NCBI GenBank assembly: GCA_013399115.1
Contig: VXAA01000894.1
Span: 287,564-351,563 of the forward strand
Length of the DNA stretch: 64,000 bases
Direction: 5' to 3'
Source: Anseranas semipalmata
Lineage: Eukaryota > Chordata > Aves > Anseriformes > Anseranatidae
The position numbers and the translations under genes are program-made. Positions 33,794 to 45,936 of the stretch are shown here, piece by piece. Position 1 is the first letter of the stretch. Every line of letters starts with the position of its first letter. The notes under the pieces were generated by a model that saw nothing but the letters and a program-made list of their open reading frames with translations, did no database searches and was not told the origin of the DNA.

Positions 33794-36700
33794 GGGCAGG
33801 GGGGTAAAAATGGATACCACCACTAGAGAAGACAAATTGCTTGGTCCAATTTAGGATCAGTTTAGGTAAAGACATAGTACATGTGCATCCAAAAAGATGC
33901 GCCTTGCTCTTCACCAAAGCCCAAGGTCTGTTCCTCGGCTTCCTGATATTTACTGCTGCAAGGCAGGCGCTCAGCTGCAGTTTCAGGTCAACCAGCCCCA
34001 CCTCGCTCCCTTCAAGCACTGGCCTTTGTCCATTCAGCCACATTCAACCCCACTGCTAGGACAAACTGGCCAGCAATCCACCTCCAGGTTGCAAACAGAC
34101 AGCTGTCATGATTTACTGACTCTTCAAAGAAAGCAAAGAAATCCCCCTGAACTATGCCAACTGACCACATTAAAAATATTCTTTTTCACTCTGCAAATGA
34201 TGATGACCAAATATCTTATATATATAAAAAGAAATGCCCTCAAGTAAACGTAAGTAGAAGTAAAAATGTTAAAAGTAGTGCATGAACAAAAAAAAAAAAT
34301 CCAGTTTCAAGTACAAAGACAGAAGGCTGACAGCTCAAATCCAGAAAAATAAGTATTTGTAGCAGTATTCAGTTAGCACTTAAAAACAAAACAAAAAATA
34401 AATAAATAATAATAATAATAACTAACTGTGATTCATCCAAAGCTCAAAATTCACTGTTACTCTTAATGTTTTCAAGATAAGTTCTTAAAACTTCACATAA
34501 AGTTTGGGATACATATAACTGAAATTTTACATTCAAATAGAGAAATTTCATTGAAAATAATGACCTTTTATACAAAAAAAAAATCAAATGCAAGATATAT
34601 CTTAAAATATATACTGAATGATAGCAGAGATTCAAACAAGAGAAAGCTCTTCCTAGACTTCCCAAAATTTCCCTTCTTAGCCTTACCAAAATTAAAACAG
34701 TATAATTAGAAGCAAATAGCAACTATTTTGATCTTGACCACTTATGTGCACTTCGAAATCACTGGAGCATTAAAATACTAATGTGAACATAATTTTACAT
34801 ATGGTTAATTTTGAAAGAAGTTACCTAACTTTTGAGTGTTGGCTCATTTCATCAAAGGGGCAGGATAACAGCTGAAAACCAATAGTTCAAACTAGTTATT
34901 GAAGTAAAACTATTTCTTGCATATTTTGAAGTATTCTGACTATAATAAAATAGGGAGTTAACTTTATCATTCAAATTGCCAAAAAGTGTTTGATGTATTT
35001 ATCAACACCAATCATAGAAAAAGATTAAAATACCCTGAATGCCTAAATATTGGCATGATTCTTCCTTAGAATAAAAAGGAGTAGCTTTTTAGAGATGAGT
35101 AATGAGAGACCAGTGGCTTATTTCCCTATTTCTGTAATAGATATTATATAGAAGGACTTTCAGACCCTGCTTTTCATCAGGCTCATAGCTGCAATAAACT
35201 AACTTTTTATTACATTCATTGTGCTATGTTCCAAGTTCAGAGCAATAAAAAATAACTGGCCCACTTCAGCTCTTACTGATGCAGCATTTAATTTTTAAAA
35301 ATATTTCATTATTGCTACTCATTACAAAGATCAAATACCACATATTTGGTTTACTTCCTATATTAACAAAATTTCCTCTGTATAGACCATCAGTAATATC
35401 TAGAAACAGACAACTTAACCTCCCCCAGGCACATATTACTTGCTAATGCACAGTACCCTAATTACATGTGCACAAAGTTATGATGAGTTATATACATCTC
35501 TCGTAGGAAAAATGTACGGGTACCTTGAAAATATGGTACCTTGAAAAATTGCAAGCATTTTGTGATAATACATTCAGAAATTTTATCAACTGTAAATGAA
35601 AATTGCTTAAACCACCCCTGAACTGGAAATTTTAATATTCAGAAATCAACAGCAGAACTTCGCTACTCCTGTGTTCCAGTGCAGTCAATGGAAACTTTAC
35701 ATATATTTAAAAGGAAACCTTTAGGCTAAAAACATTTTAAATGATTCCAGGTTACTACTTTGTTCTAGGGCAAACTATGTATTAGAAGAGGCAAACACAA
35801 AAGAGTATTTTACTGTATTTCATCCTTACTCATTTACCTTACTGTTTTGTACTTTCCTGCTATTTCCCTCTGAAGAAATGGGCTTTATTTAACAGAAAAG
35901 AATAGGAAAATGCAAAAAAAAAAAGGTAGTTTAAGTAATTAAGCATAATTGTTGTTCTTTTTTTTTTTCCTCCAATCTAGAAGTTGTTTCATGCAAATCC
36001 CTTAAAAACAGATTCTGCTATAAAAACATCTTTCACGAATTACAAAAACACATTTTTATGCTGTGGCTTCCTACCTTATGGGTATATTATTTCCAAAATT
36101 CTTGAAAAATTCTGCTAAGAATTCAACCATGGCAGCTTTATCAGTTAACACTAACCTAAATGGAAGTTATGTAACATAAAATTTGTATGTGATCTCAACA
36201 GACAGCCAGGCACACTGAACAAAAAACTGCAAGCTTTTACAGAAGACTGACTCTTGCTTAGAATGCATTCCAGACAGTTAATTCCAAATTCAAGTCCTTT
36301 CCCTGCATGTGCTGCCGGCCATGTCAAAAGTAGGTCACCTTCCATATCTGGTAAGCTTTTGCTTACACCACCAGATGGCTTTATGCAGACATAAAGTCTT
36401 AAATTTTGCTGCATGCCTCACCAGCAAATTTTTAAAAGACCTACACCTCACTTGTCCAAATTAACAGTCATGCCCAGATAACAACAACAACAAAAAGCAT
36501 TAACAACGTTTTACCTTTACTTCAGCTTACTTTAAAGACAATTAGTAATTTGGCATACTTCAAAAATAACTCTTAAGTCAGGTATTTGCATACAAACCAA
36601 TGTCTCTTACATTAACATGTGCCCTACTGAAGCAAAAACTAAGTTACAATTAAGCATCTGCCACAAACCCATGAGATATCCGTACTTCAGAAAACATTTA

Positions 36701-36864
36701 ATCAAAAACAGAGGCAGTCTGTAACGCAGACTCTAACGGTAACCTGACTAGAAAACACCAGCATACCACAGCAAGCTACTTAGTTTGCTGATTACAAAAT
36801 CAAGTATAGCCAGTATTTGCAACTATGCATTTTTTGTTTGCTCACAAAAAGGTTAGGATTATAC

Positions 36865-36880
36865 CTGTGTCGTCAGCCAT
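36865..36880 (-). CDS. ASPH: ASPH exon X1, short muscle-type first coding exon (MADDT)
   Basis: ATG at 36878-36880 opens MADDT and one further base, then donor GTATAA. Joined to X2 it gives MADDTETKHGG, matching the mammalian junctin/short-ASPH N-terminus MAEDKETKHGG. The alternative N-terminus of the full-length enzyme (Ser/Gly-rich in mammals) would come from an upstream exon near 50 kb. The ATG context is GTTATGG, with a purine at -3 and G at +4. Transcription should begin within a few hundred bases at higher coordinates. The 5' UTR boundary is not defined. Confidence 0.93.
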
Positions 36881-37500
36881 AACATTAGCGTTCAATTTCC
36901 AGACAAAACGAGTGTGGTGGTATCCCCCAAAATCAGTCTGGTGTTAGAATAAAAGTGATTTATCCTCACTGTAGTCTTGCAACAGGAGCAAACAAGTTTC
37001 TTAAAGCTAGCTCAGCTGGAACCTGAAACTGGACCTAAGTGAAAACTCTCCTCCAAAAGTCTATTCTTAGAGCAGTTATCTTCATGAGCCAAACACTTTT
37101 CAGAACTCATATGGCAATCCAGTTCTGACGACAATCAAATTCACTTACTCCTCTTAACAGAGCATCCTGGGTAGTTGATCCTTTCCCCTCCCCTTAATCC
37201 TTAAACGTCACGCAGCAGCGAATGAAACCAAACGCACTGTGCTGTAGTACTTTTGCTCCAATATATGCCGCCTCAGTGCCCGAGTTCTAAAGGCTTTAAA
37301 TCCACCAGCACAAGCTGAAACACAAGCCTGGACACAAAGCTTGCCTGCTTGCATTTGTTAAGCTGGCCCTCACCCAAGAAACTTTCTCCATGTTGGCACT
37401 CCTCTAGCAGGCTTCCCTAGCGTCCAGTACAGAGTGATCATTTGAAACTTGCTAACTACTTCAAAAGACAGCTAATTTCTCAAATATAGCTTTGAGTGGT
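36881..37500 (-). promoter_or_regulatory. ASPH: Probable 5' UTR and alternative (muscle-type) promoter of X1
   Basis: This stretch upstream of the MADDT exon is less AT-rich than the flanking introns. It carries E-boxes CAGCTG at 37013-37018 and CATATG at 37108-37113, and a CRE core (TGACGT on the minus strand) at 37205-37210. It also has two 9-of-10 matches to the MEF2 consensus YTAWWWWTAR, at 37061-37070 and 37480-37489. No clear TATA box was seen. In mammals the corresponding second promoter is active in striated muscle and is regulated by MEF2. The motif matches here are individually weak, so the promoter call rests mainly on the first exon. Confidence 0.5.
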
Positions 37501-38661
37501 CTGAGGGTTACTTGAAACTGATTACGCACATTCTTGCCAAGGAATTTTCAGATCAGAACTGTCCCCCTGCTACACTTCATACTTGCTTCTAGCAGACCCA
37601 AAGAAGGGTTACTGACAATTTTGCTAAAGCAAAGCCCGTTTCCCTGTAGTGCAACACACCACGTACTGTAAAACAGGCAAAATTTCTATTGCATATTTGT
37701 TAAAAGCAACTGAGGTGTTGATTTTGCTTTGCTCCCCCTCCCCCTTTCCAAAATGGATTAACTAACCCCTTCAAATTCTGACAACATGCACACTACCTTT
37801 ACAATTTAACGCTAACACAAATGATTAATGATCAGCACAGTCTTCTTCTTAAGGACCAGAAAAGGAGAAGAAAAAAATAAAACACTAATACACTATTCAA
37901 CATATTTACATTTTCTATTTCAGCAAACTATTCTTTTCCCATTGCATTTCAAACAAAAGGTAGCTCCTTTTGGTTGGGAGGGGGGGAGAGAAACAAACTC
38001 AAGTCTCATCAAGAGTAACCCAGATAAAAGCTTTAGTATTTAGCACTCGCCCTTCCTCCTTTACCCTTGTTTAAAAACAAGTAAAGTATTACAGGTACTT
38101 GGAAAAACATCATATACCTCCTGTGGTTTTAAGATCCAGCAATTAATCCCCAAACACAATTCCCAATAGCTTAAGGGAGAACAAAGGTGAGAAATAATAC
38201 TCAAATGAGTTTAACTTTTCAAAGCGATATAAAGAAACTACAAGCAGTTGATTCTATAGCCAGCATATCTTTTAACGATTTTAAAGCCACTTCAATACAA
38301 AAGAACAGGTGTTTTAAGAAAGACCTCCTGACAAATATGTTCCAACAACGTATGAGAGGCACAATGGATTTATAATAAAATAGAAGGAAAATTTAAACAA
38401 AAGGGAAAATTCACTCAATATATGGAGAAATCAATAGCTTAAGGGGAATAATTTTAAGTGCAGTAGTAGGTAGTTTATTGCATATAAAACATTGTTTTGA
38501 CAGGTTTTAGATTAGGCAGTTTGTTGCAAATTCAACTTGGTTCCATCTGCATTTGCAGATACTGTATTTTATTACAAGTGGATTTACAGAGCATACAACT
38601 GATGCAGAGAATGTGAAGTCCACATCATACATATTTTGGGGGGTTACTTCAAAACTAGAAT

Positions 38662-39622
38662 CAAAAACATATCCTGGGTTGGAAGGGACCCACAAGGATC
38701 ATCGAGTCCAACTCCTGGCTCCACACAGGACCACCCAAAAATGAGACCACGTGTCTGAGAGCGTTGTCCAAATGCTTCTTGAACTCCAGCAGGCTCAGTG
38801 CCATGACCACTGCCCTGGGGACCCTGTTCCAGTGCCCGACCACCCTCTCGGTGAAGAACCTTTTCCTGACACCCAGCCTGACCCTCCCCTGTCACAGCTC
38901 CATGCCGTTCCCTCGGGTCCTGTCGCTGTCACCAGAGAGCAGAGATCAGCGCCTGCCCCTCCGCTCCCCTCGTGAGGAAGCTGCAGGCCGCCATGAGGCC
39001 TCCCCTCAGCCTCCTCTTCTCTGGGCTGAACAAACCAAGTGACTTCAGCTGTTCCTCATGCATCCTCCATTCTTGACCATTCATCACCTTTGTAGCCCTC
39101 CTTTGGGCACTTTCTAACAGTTTTATGTCCTTCTTATACTGTGGCACCCAAAACTGCACACAGTGCTCGAGGTGAGGCCACACCAGGCAGAACAGAGTAG
39201 GACAATCCCTTCCCTCAACTGGCTAGCAATGCTGTGCCTGATGCACCTCAGGATACGGCTGGCCCTCCTGGCTGCCAGGGCACACTGCTGGCTCAAATTC
39301 AACTTGCCATAGACCAAAACCCCCACATCCCTTTCTATGGGTCTGTTCTCCAGCCTCTTGTTCCCCAGTTTGTACGTATAGCCGGGGTTGCCCCATCACA
39401 GGTGCAGAATCCAACACTTGCTCTTGTTAAACTTCATATTGTTGGCGATTGCCCAGCCCTCTCATTTGTGAAGATCTCTCTGCAACCCTCAAGGGAGTCA
39501 ACTGCTCCTCCCAATTTAGTGTCATCCACAGACTTACTCAGTATACCTTCAAGTCCTACATCCAAGTCATTTATGAAAACATTAAAGAGAACTGGCCCTA
39601 AAACAGAGCCCTAGGGAACTAG
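38662..39622 (-). mobile_element. CR1 fragment (about 1 kb), minus strand
   Basis: On the minus strand this reads as the 3' third of a CR1 element. It encodes a relic of the end of the reverse transcriptase ([18 protein letters not shown] region near 39.6 kb), the [20 protein letters not shown] segment and the [20 protein letters not shown] segment. The 3' untranslated part ends in GTTGGACTCGATGATCCTT and a GGTCCCTTCCAACCCAGGAT signature. Frames are broken several times. Sequence differs clearly from the CR1 at 4.9 kb, implying another subfamily or age. Confidence 0.93.
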
Positions 39623-42600
39623 ATATAATCTGGCTGATTGCCGATAAGCAGTTGCAGCACACCTTTGTTTCATTTCCCTCAAAACAAAGTATATTCTGTG
39701 ACAACTGCACAATGAATAACAGCACAGAGAGTGGAGACAGTCAAGAAATTCATTTCAGATGTGCACTTGTGAGCTGAACTGATACACTAACAAGTATATG
39801 TTGACATTTAACCAAGTATCCACAGCTTTCTCTTGTGCCATTTAAAGTAAACTGATTACAAGAACAGGTATTCCCAAGACATGGCAAACATATTCCTTCC
39901 TGAGGGGGAGGCTACAGCTAAACTTGGGAAACTCTTCAGACCCACCAAAAGGAAGATGGACCAAAGGGGAGGACAACAGAATTAATCAGACTCACAATGA
40001 ACAACATACATTATCACATACCTGAAAAAATATAGTTTACACATATATCTCCGGATGCTATAGTTCAAAACACACAAATTAATGTAATTTTGCTTAGTAT
40101 TATGCAAGACAAAAGTTAATTGAATAAACAGATATTTAAAATAAAATTCAAGATTGGGATCAGATAGGTCAACAGCACAGACTTCTTGCACAGTCTCATT
40201 CTGCAGTGTTCAGATGCTTTGACTGTTTTTTCCCTTGCTTCTTTTTTTGAAGAAACAAATTTGTTTCAGTGACACTCAGAATCAGTATTATTCACATCAC
40301 TTGTATAAATGTTTCAAATTTCAAAACTATTTTCAAAATTATGCAAATTAATTTTGCTATAACTATGCACTATGCTATTTCTATGCATTGCTATTTTAGT
40401 TAATTTTAGAAAAGCATAACTGACCAATCAAGACTTCGAATATACAGCAGTAATGCCACTTGATATCACTACCAAAGTGCAAGCAAAGAAGCATAGAAGA
40501 GAAAAAAAGTCAACTATGAACATAAAAACAAAGATGGCTTCAAAGCAACAAGCTAAGCTGTTCTGATTTGTATAATTATTTCTCACAAAGGTGAATTAGG
40601 AAGTAATATGGAAGCAATTATGGATTATCACATGAAGAGAAGGCTGCATACCAGAGGGTGGTTACCAAAAATTAGAAAAACACAGTAACAGGAAAAAACA
40701 GCAAAGCTCTAACCTCAACAGAAAAAATACCCGAAAGTAGCATTTCAGAAGGAAAAGTTATGTCAGCTAGATGACGTTTTTCTATGATTGTCTATCTCTG
40801 CTCTGTACTTCATATAATCTTGTCTACATGATTGCATAGATACTTTTGCATGTACCAAAGGCCTTTAATAAACTAAATCAGAAACAGATTGAAAAGAAAG
40901 AGGTATAGTTCAAAGAAAACACAAAGAGTAGGACTTAATGTTGAAATAATAAATCAGCTAAATGAAAGGCAATTTTGTCCCTTGAACCCCCACCACCCAG
41001 ATTTTTGCTCAAGTGTTTGAGGAACTTTTCTTTGTTTGACATATCCTCATAAAAACCTTTAAATTCCTTAATTTTCAGTCCCTACAAGATTTCTTGTAAT
41101 AAACTAATTAACTATTAGAACATTCAAAGACAATCATAAATGGTGAAAAAAAGAACTAAGTCAAATTCAGGATTCAACAACTAAGCAGGCTGATCACAGA
41201 GATGCTGAGAGAGGCCTGTTAAAAAAAAATTAAACAAAGTATGTAAAACACTCTAGGATCAGAGGTGTCCTACTGAACTGCAGAAAGCTCCTCCCTTCAT
41301 TAGAAGCATTGCCATTGAAGCGTCTCCTGCAATTCAGCACTTAATCAGGATGTCAAAGAGCTGAGGTTCAGTTCTCTCCTCTGCAGTAGAGGACTGCTTT
41401 TCAATTTCTTCAGAGATCTAAAACACATTTTTTAGTGTACCACAGGATACAAGAACAAAACTATTTTAGTCGTTCGTGATGAAGCTGTTCATTCTTGTAG
41501 TCAAACAGTAACTGATGAGAACAGCAATTTGTAAGGGAGAAGCTCTGTGGAACTGACTAAAGCCCTGTTTTTCCCCTCCTTTCCAGGTGAAAAAAGACAA
41601 CTTTGGACATAACTGGCCTATGGTCATGTTCACTGTCAGCAGGCTGAAACATGGGATTGGAACAACAAGAAGAATTTAGAAGTATACACTCTCACTCCAG
41701 TTCAAGTATATCCCATAAACAGCGGCTGCAACACTGGAAGTCAACTAAACTTCCTTAAGGAAGAAAACTGAATTAAATCTTTTTCTCCCCATCCCAAGTG
41801 AGAGCTCCAATTACTAAAGTATTGTACAGAAGTAAGAAATCTCCCTCTGTTCTACACAGAATCAGATCTGCAATCCTATTATCTGGAAATATGCTTCGAG
41901 TAAATGCATCTTTTCCTTTTTTATCTTCTATTTAGATATAAGGGAGGACAACATATTCGGCATCATCAAAACACCACTGTTGCTGTGAAAATTTTTTTTC
42001 TGTAGGTAAACCATAAAAATCTAATCAACTCCAGAATCAGATGGCACAGGACGCCTTTTGAGATAAATATCTACACTTCCACCTCTGTGCATGAGTAAGG
42101 TACTGGTATAAAAGTTTAAAAGTAGAGAGGCATTCATCCATCATCGGCATGCTTTATTTTTGCTCTGTATACAACTGCAGGATGGACACAGCTAAAGAAA
42201 GACAGGGCATCCATAACAGCATAAACTTGAAGGATATGAGAAGACAAAAATACATGAAACAACAGTTAAGGATAAGCAGGAGGAGTTATTTGTTTTTACT
42301 GTAATAGCTCCTACAGAATCAAGCTAAGAATGGACAATGTGGTTTGCAAACACACAACTGAAAATCTTTTGACTGAAGCGCTGAGTCTAGTCAGAAGCAG
42401 AAATCAAAGTTATGTAAAAGTAAAATAAAAAATGTGCACGCACAATAGACTAAAAGAAGACCCTAGCGATCAAAAGTTTCAATGATATAAAGAGAAATGG
42501 TATTCTCTCCATGACTTTAAAAAGTCAGCTCATTTCTCAATATAAGCTGTTACAGTTCAAAGTACTTGCAAGTCTATAGATAACTTTCTGGTTCACAGGA

Positions 42601-45161
42601 AGCACCACAATATTTAGAAGACTTGTTTAGTTGCAAGCTAAGATGATTCGTTACTAAAGAATGAGAATTAACTAATCTTCAGAAAAAAAATACAAAACAA
42701 CACTGTGATTATCATTTGCCTGACTGAAGTCAATCATCATTCTTAGTTTTTTTTATTCTTACATTTATCCTGACAGTTTTCCATTTAAGTGATTTCTTCT
42801 TATGCATAGACAACTCAAAAATCATAAAATTTATTCAGAAAGAACTCTACTCATAGAAGAAACATCATAAGAAAAAATAAGCAGTTTACTTCCTTTTTTT
42901 TTTTTTTTTTAAGTTTTTCGTTCCAAGAGGAAAATAGTCACAAAATACAAAAAGAAACTTAATGATCAATGCTGTCCTGTGAGATTGTACAGTTTTGTAA
43001 GACTTGTCAAAGGCACTTTATTTAAATACAGCACAACAGTGAGTTCTACTTGCAGTACTAACTCCATACTTTTCAATGAGGTTTGCAGAGACCAGCTGTT
43101 TTCCACAATAAAGCAACTTTTCTCTGGAGTTCAATTAAGCAAACATAACTGCTGAAGTCAAAGAAGGTAAGAGTGAATACAGAAATACCCATTAATAAGA
43201 AAAAAATCCTTTTCCAGAAGTGGTAGAAAGACAAACAATTTCAAAAGCTAGACAAATTTAGTCCAAGTTTTGTTTTTCTTTTTGGCACTCAGATGAACAC
43301 TTTTTGGACAAGTTCTTCAATTACGATTTATTACAAGGAAAAATACACATAGATGTGCATACAGCTTGAGTGATTAATAATGACACAGCTTACAACTTGA
43401 AAGAGTTTTATAATGAATACTGTCAACAAGGATATGTTTAAAGTATTATTTAATGCATCCATCACCTACTATCTGAATAGTTTGGATTACTTTTCTTTTA
43501 AACCTTTTCTCCACAAAGGTAGTGACAGGCTTAGAGGGTTAGCACTTCAGGGAAAAAAAAAAAAAAAAAAACATACTGTAAAAGACAAAAATATTTTGTT
43601 ATCTATTTACCTAATCTAAGTAATTTGAATAGAAAAGTAAACCTTCCCACACTCTACAGCATTTTTCAAAAAACACTTTAGTTATTTTTCTCAAATATTG
43701 TTTTTACATGTATACAAACACAAAATTTAACGTCCACAACTGAATTTACAACTTTTCTCTTGTAAACTTACTTGATTCAACCTTAGTTTTCAGACCCATT
43801 TTACTGTCTCCCCCTTTTTCAAACCAACCTCCAAACTTCTATCTTTTTTATCTCAAACACGAAGCCAAGGAACTCAAGGTTACTACAGGCTTACAAAGAA
43901 ATTTTAGTTTGTCTCAACACCAGATCAACATATCTGAGCTGTATTTAAAACACTGATGAGGAGACAAAACTGTCATCTGCACAATTAAAAGCAGAATTAG
44001 GTTTTAATATCTGCTATTTTGACCAAGCAGCTCTCTTGTGGAAAATTTGGAGATAGGTAGATTGTATAATTCTAAATCATCATGGCTTGTACTTGAATGT
44101 TCTAATGTAGCCAATATTCCTACATAATTAATAGGTTAATTAAATATTTGGATGTATTTAGGCCAGAGCAGACTTCAGGAAAGGTAACGTTAAGGAAATA
44201 CAAGAAGTGTTTTAGCTCAGAATATAAAAATTCTGCTGGTTGTGACCTTTAAAAAAGTTTCTATTACATAAAGCTGAATATTCTCAATTTTCCATAATAG
44301 CATACTGGCACTAATTTTAGTGTTTTTTTTTTTTTTCCCCCTTGTTCCATTTTCCTGTCCTGTAATGTAGGTCATATCAACTTGTTTTAGTAGCGAGTCC
44401 CAATTAAGCCACAAAGGAAAGAAATCAGATGATGTAGTTTCAGTTCGTTCAATTTTTCTCATGGTCTGAAGGAGTTTCAAATATAACCAAATAAACCTCT
44501 AGCTGCCAGGCAAGTCCCTACAACTCTGCTATATACTGTTTTCTGCTCATAAGGAAAAAAAAAATTTTTTTAAATCCTTTTTTAATGCCTAAAACTTATC
44601 GAAGTTTCAAGTCTGTTACCAAATCAATTTCATTAGGTGTTCGCTTCATAGAGGTGCAATGCATCTGAAGTTCCTACAGAGTTCAAAAGAATTTGTAGGT
44701 GTCTCATACCTACACAGTCTTGAGTCTATAAATAGTTTTAAAATTACATTGTTAGAATATCTTAGCTGCAGAAGTAATGCTTTTTTCACAACTTCCTCGC
44801 TTCAAAAGATATAAATGTTTCCTTCACTTACTATGGAAAGAATTTGTTCCACAGTTACCTTCTTTAATAATACCAAAAACCCAAACAAAACAAAACCACA
44901 AACACACTACAGTAAAAAGGGATAAAGTGAGAAATGTTACATTAGTAATTGTTTATTATCAATTAACCAGAACCTCAGGAAATAAAATTACAAAGCAAGA
45001 AAACCGCTACTTAATAGTTATTAAAACCCTAGCTTTTAAATATTTTATACTGAAAGTCTTCAAACAGCTTGTTAGCATTTGTTACACTGGGTAAGTACAT
45101 GCATAGTAATAGTACAATCACATATGAAGGAGACAGAACTCTTTAAATGAAAGAAGTTTTG

Positions 45162-45936
45162 CTAACAAAGCTGAACCACACACACTACAGTCTGTTTAAA
45201 CTCAGTGTATAGATACACACATCTGCATACTTCACTTCCAGTGTGTTTAAAGACATGTAACAGAGTTATGATTTGCACTTCAAAGCATATCAAAACTTTT
45301 CCATGCAAAGAGCTAGGCTGCAGGATGCAGTTAAGAAAAAGATGGCTGCAGGCTGTCACACAGATTACCAGTTTGTGATCTTCAGCAGGGAAAAACCACT
45401 CGGGGTAAATCAGAACTTCACTGCACAAGTTCTCTACAATGAAGAATTCAACACAAGAATTAGCACAGGAACACCTTTTACGTGTTTTGAAGTGATTCAG
45501 AAAGGTCCAGCTGAAAGGGAATTCCCCTCCCCCCAAACAGGTCATCAGAAAAGGTGTTTCCAGCTTCAAGGAACAGCAACATTGAAATCTCATCTCTTTA
45601 TGCACTTTGTAATTAGAGATGATCTTAACACACATGATTTTGCATCCCTTAAACACCCAGCCATCACTTCAGCATATCCAACCAAACCTTCCTTGTTCAC
45701 AGCATGGCTCCATGATGACAAACATAAAACTGCAAATTCGACTTCACCCTCTCCTGGTGCCCAGCCACCCACTGCCATCTCTTCCCTTCTTCCCAAACTA
45801 CCTTCCACAGAGCTGCGCACTGAGCCAGTCTGGGGAAAAAAGAAGTCAGCTTTCAGCTTGGCCGGTTCCTGTTGCAGTTCCCCTAGCACCTGCACAGCTA
45901 CGCAGCCAGGTACAGGGACCCACATTTGAAAGGTGA
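45162..45936. other. Cluster of overlapping open frames, no recognised family
   Basis: The longest open frame in the window not owed to a repeat or to the N gap is here: 218 codons on the plus strand (45273-45929). It overlaps a 105-codon plus frame (45619-45936) and two minus frames of 164 and 111 codons. The local base composition is less AT-rich than the rest of the intron, which alone lengthens frames on both strands. The predicted peptide (MHFKAYQNFSMQRARLQDAV at its start, Ser/Pro/Thr-rich at its end) shows no domain, signal peptide or membrane span that I recognise. It is antisense to the first ASPH intron. Confidence 0.3.

Larger units (their letters stand above)
33043..36864 (-). other. 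ASPH: ASPH intron X1-X2
   Basis: About 3.8 kb. It contains a 13/13 match to the CTCF core consensus at 33360-33372, a 12/13 match at 36368-36380, a 21-bp tandem duplication at 33752-33793 and a locally GC-richer block at about 33890-34100. Poly-A runs occur near 34288 and 35916. Overlapping frames at 33738-34247 are on both strands and lack homology. Confidence 0.7.

Noticed and set aside
38751..39614. Several open frames on both strands
   Set aside because: All fall within the CR1 fragment and are relics or shadows of its ORF.
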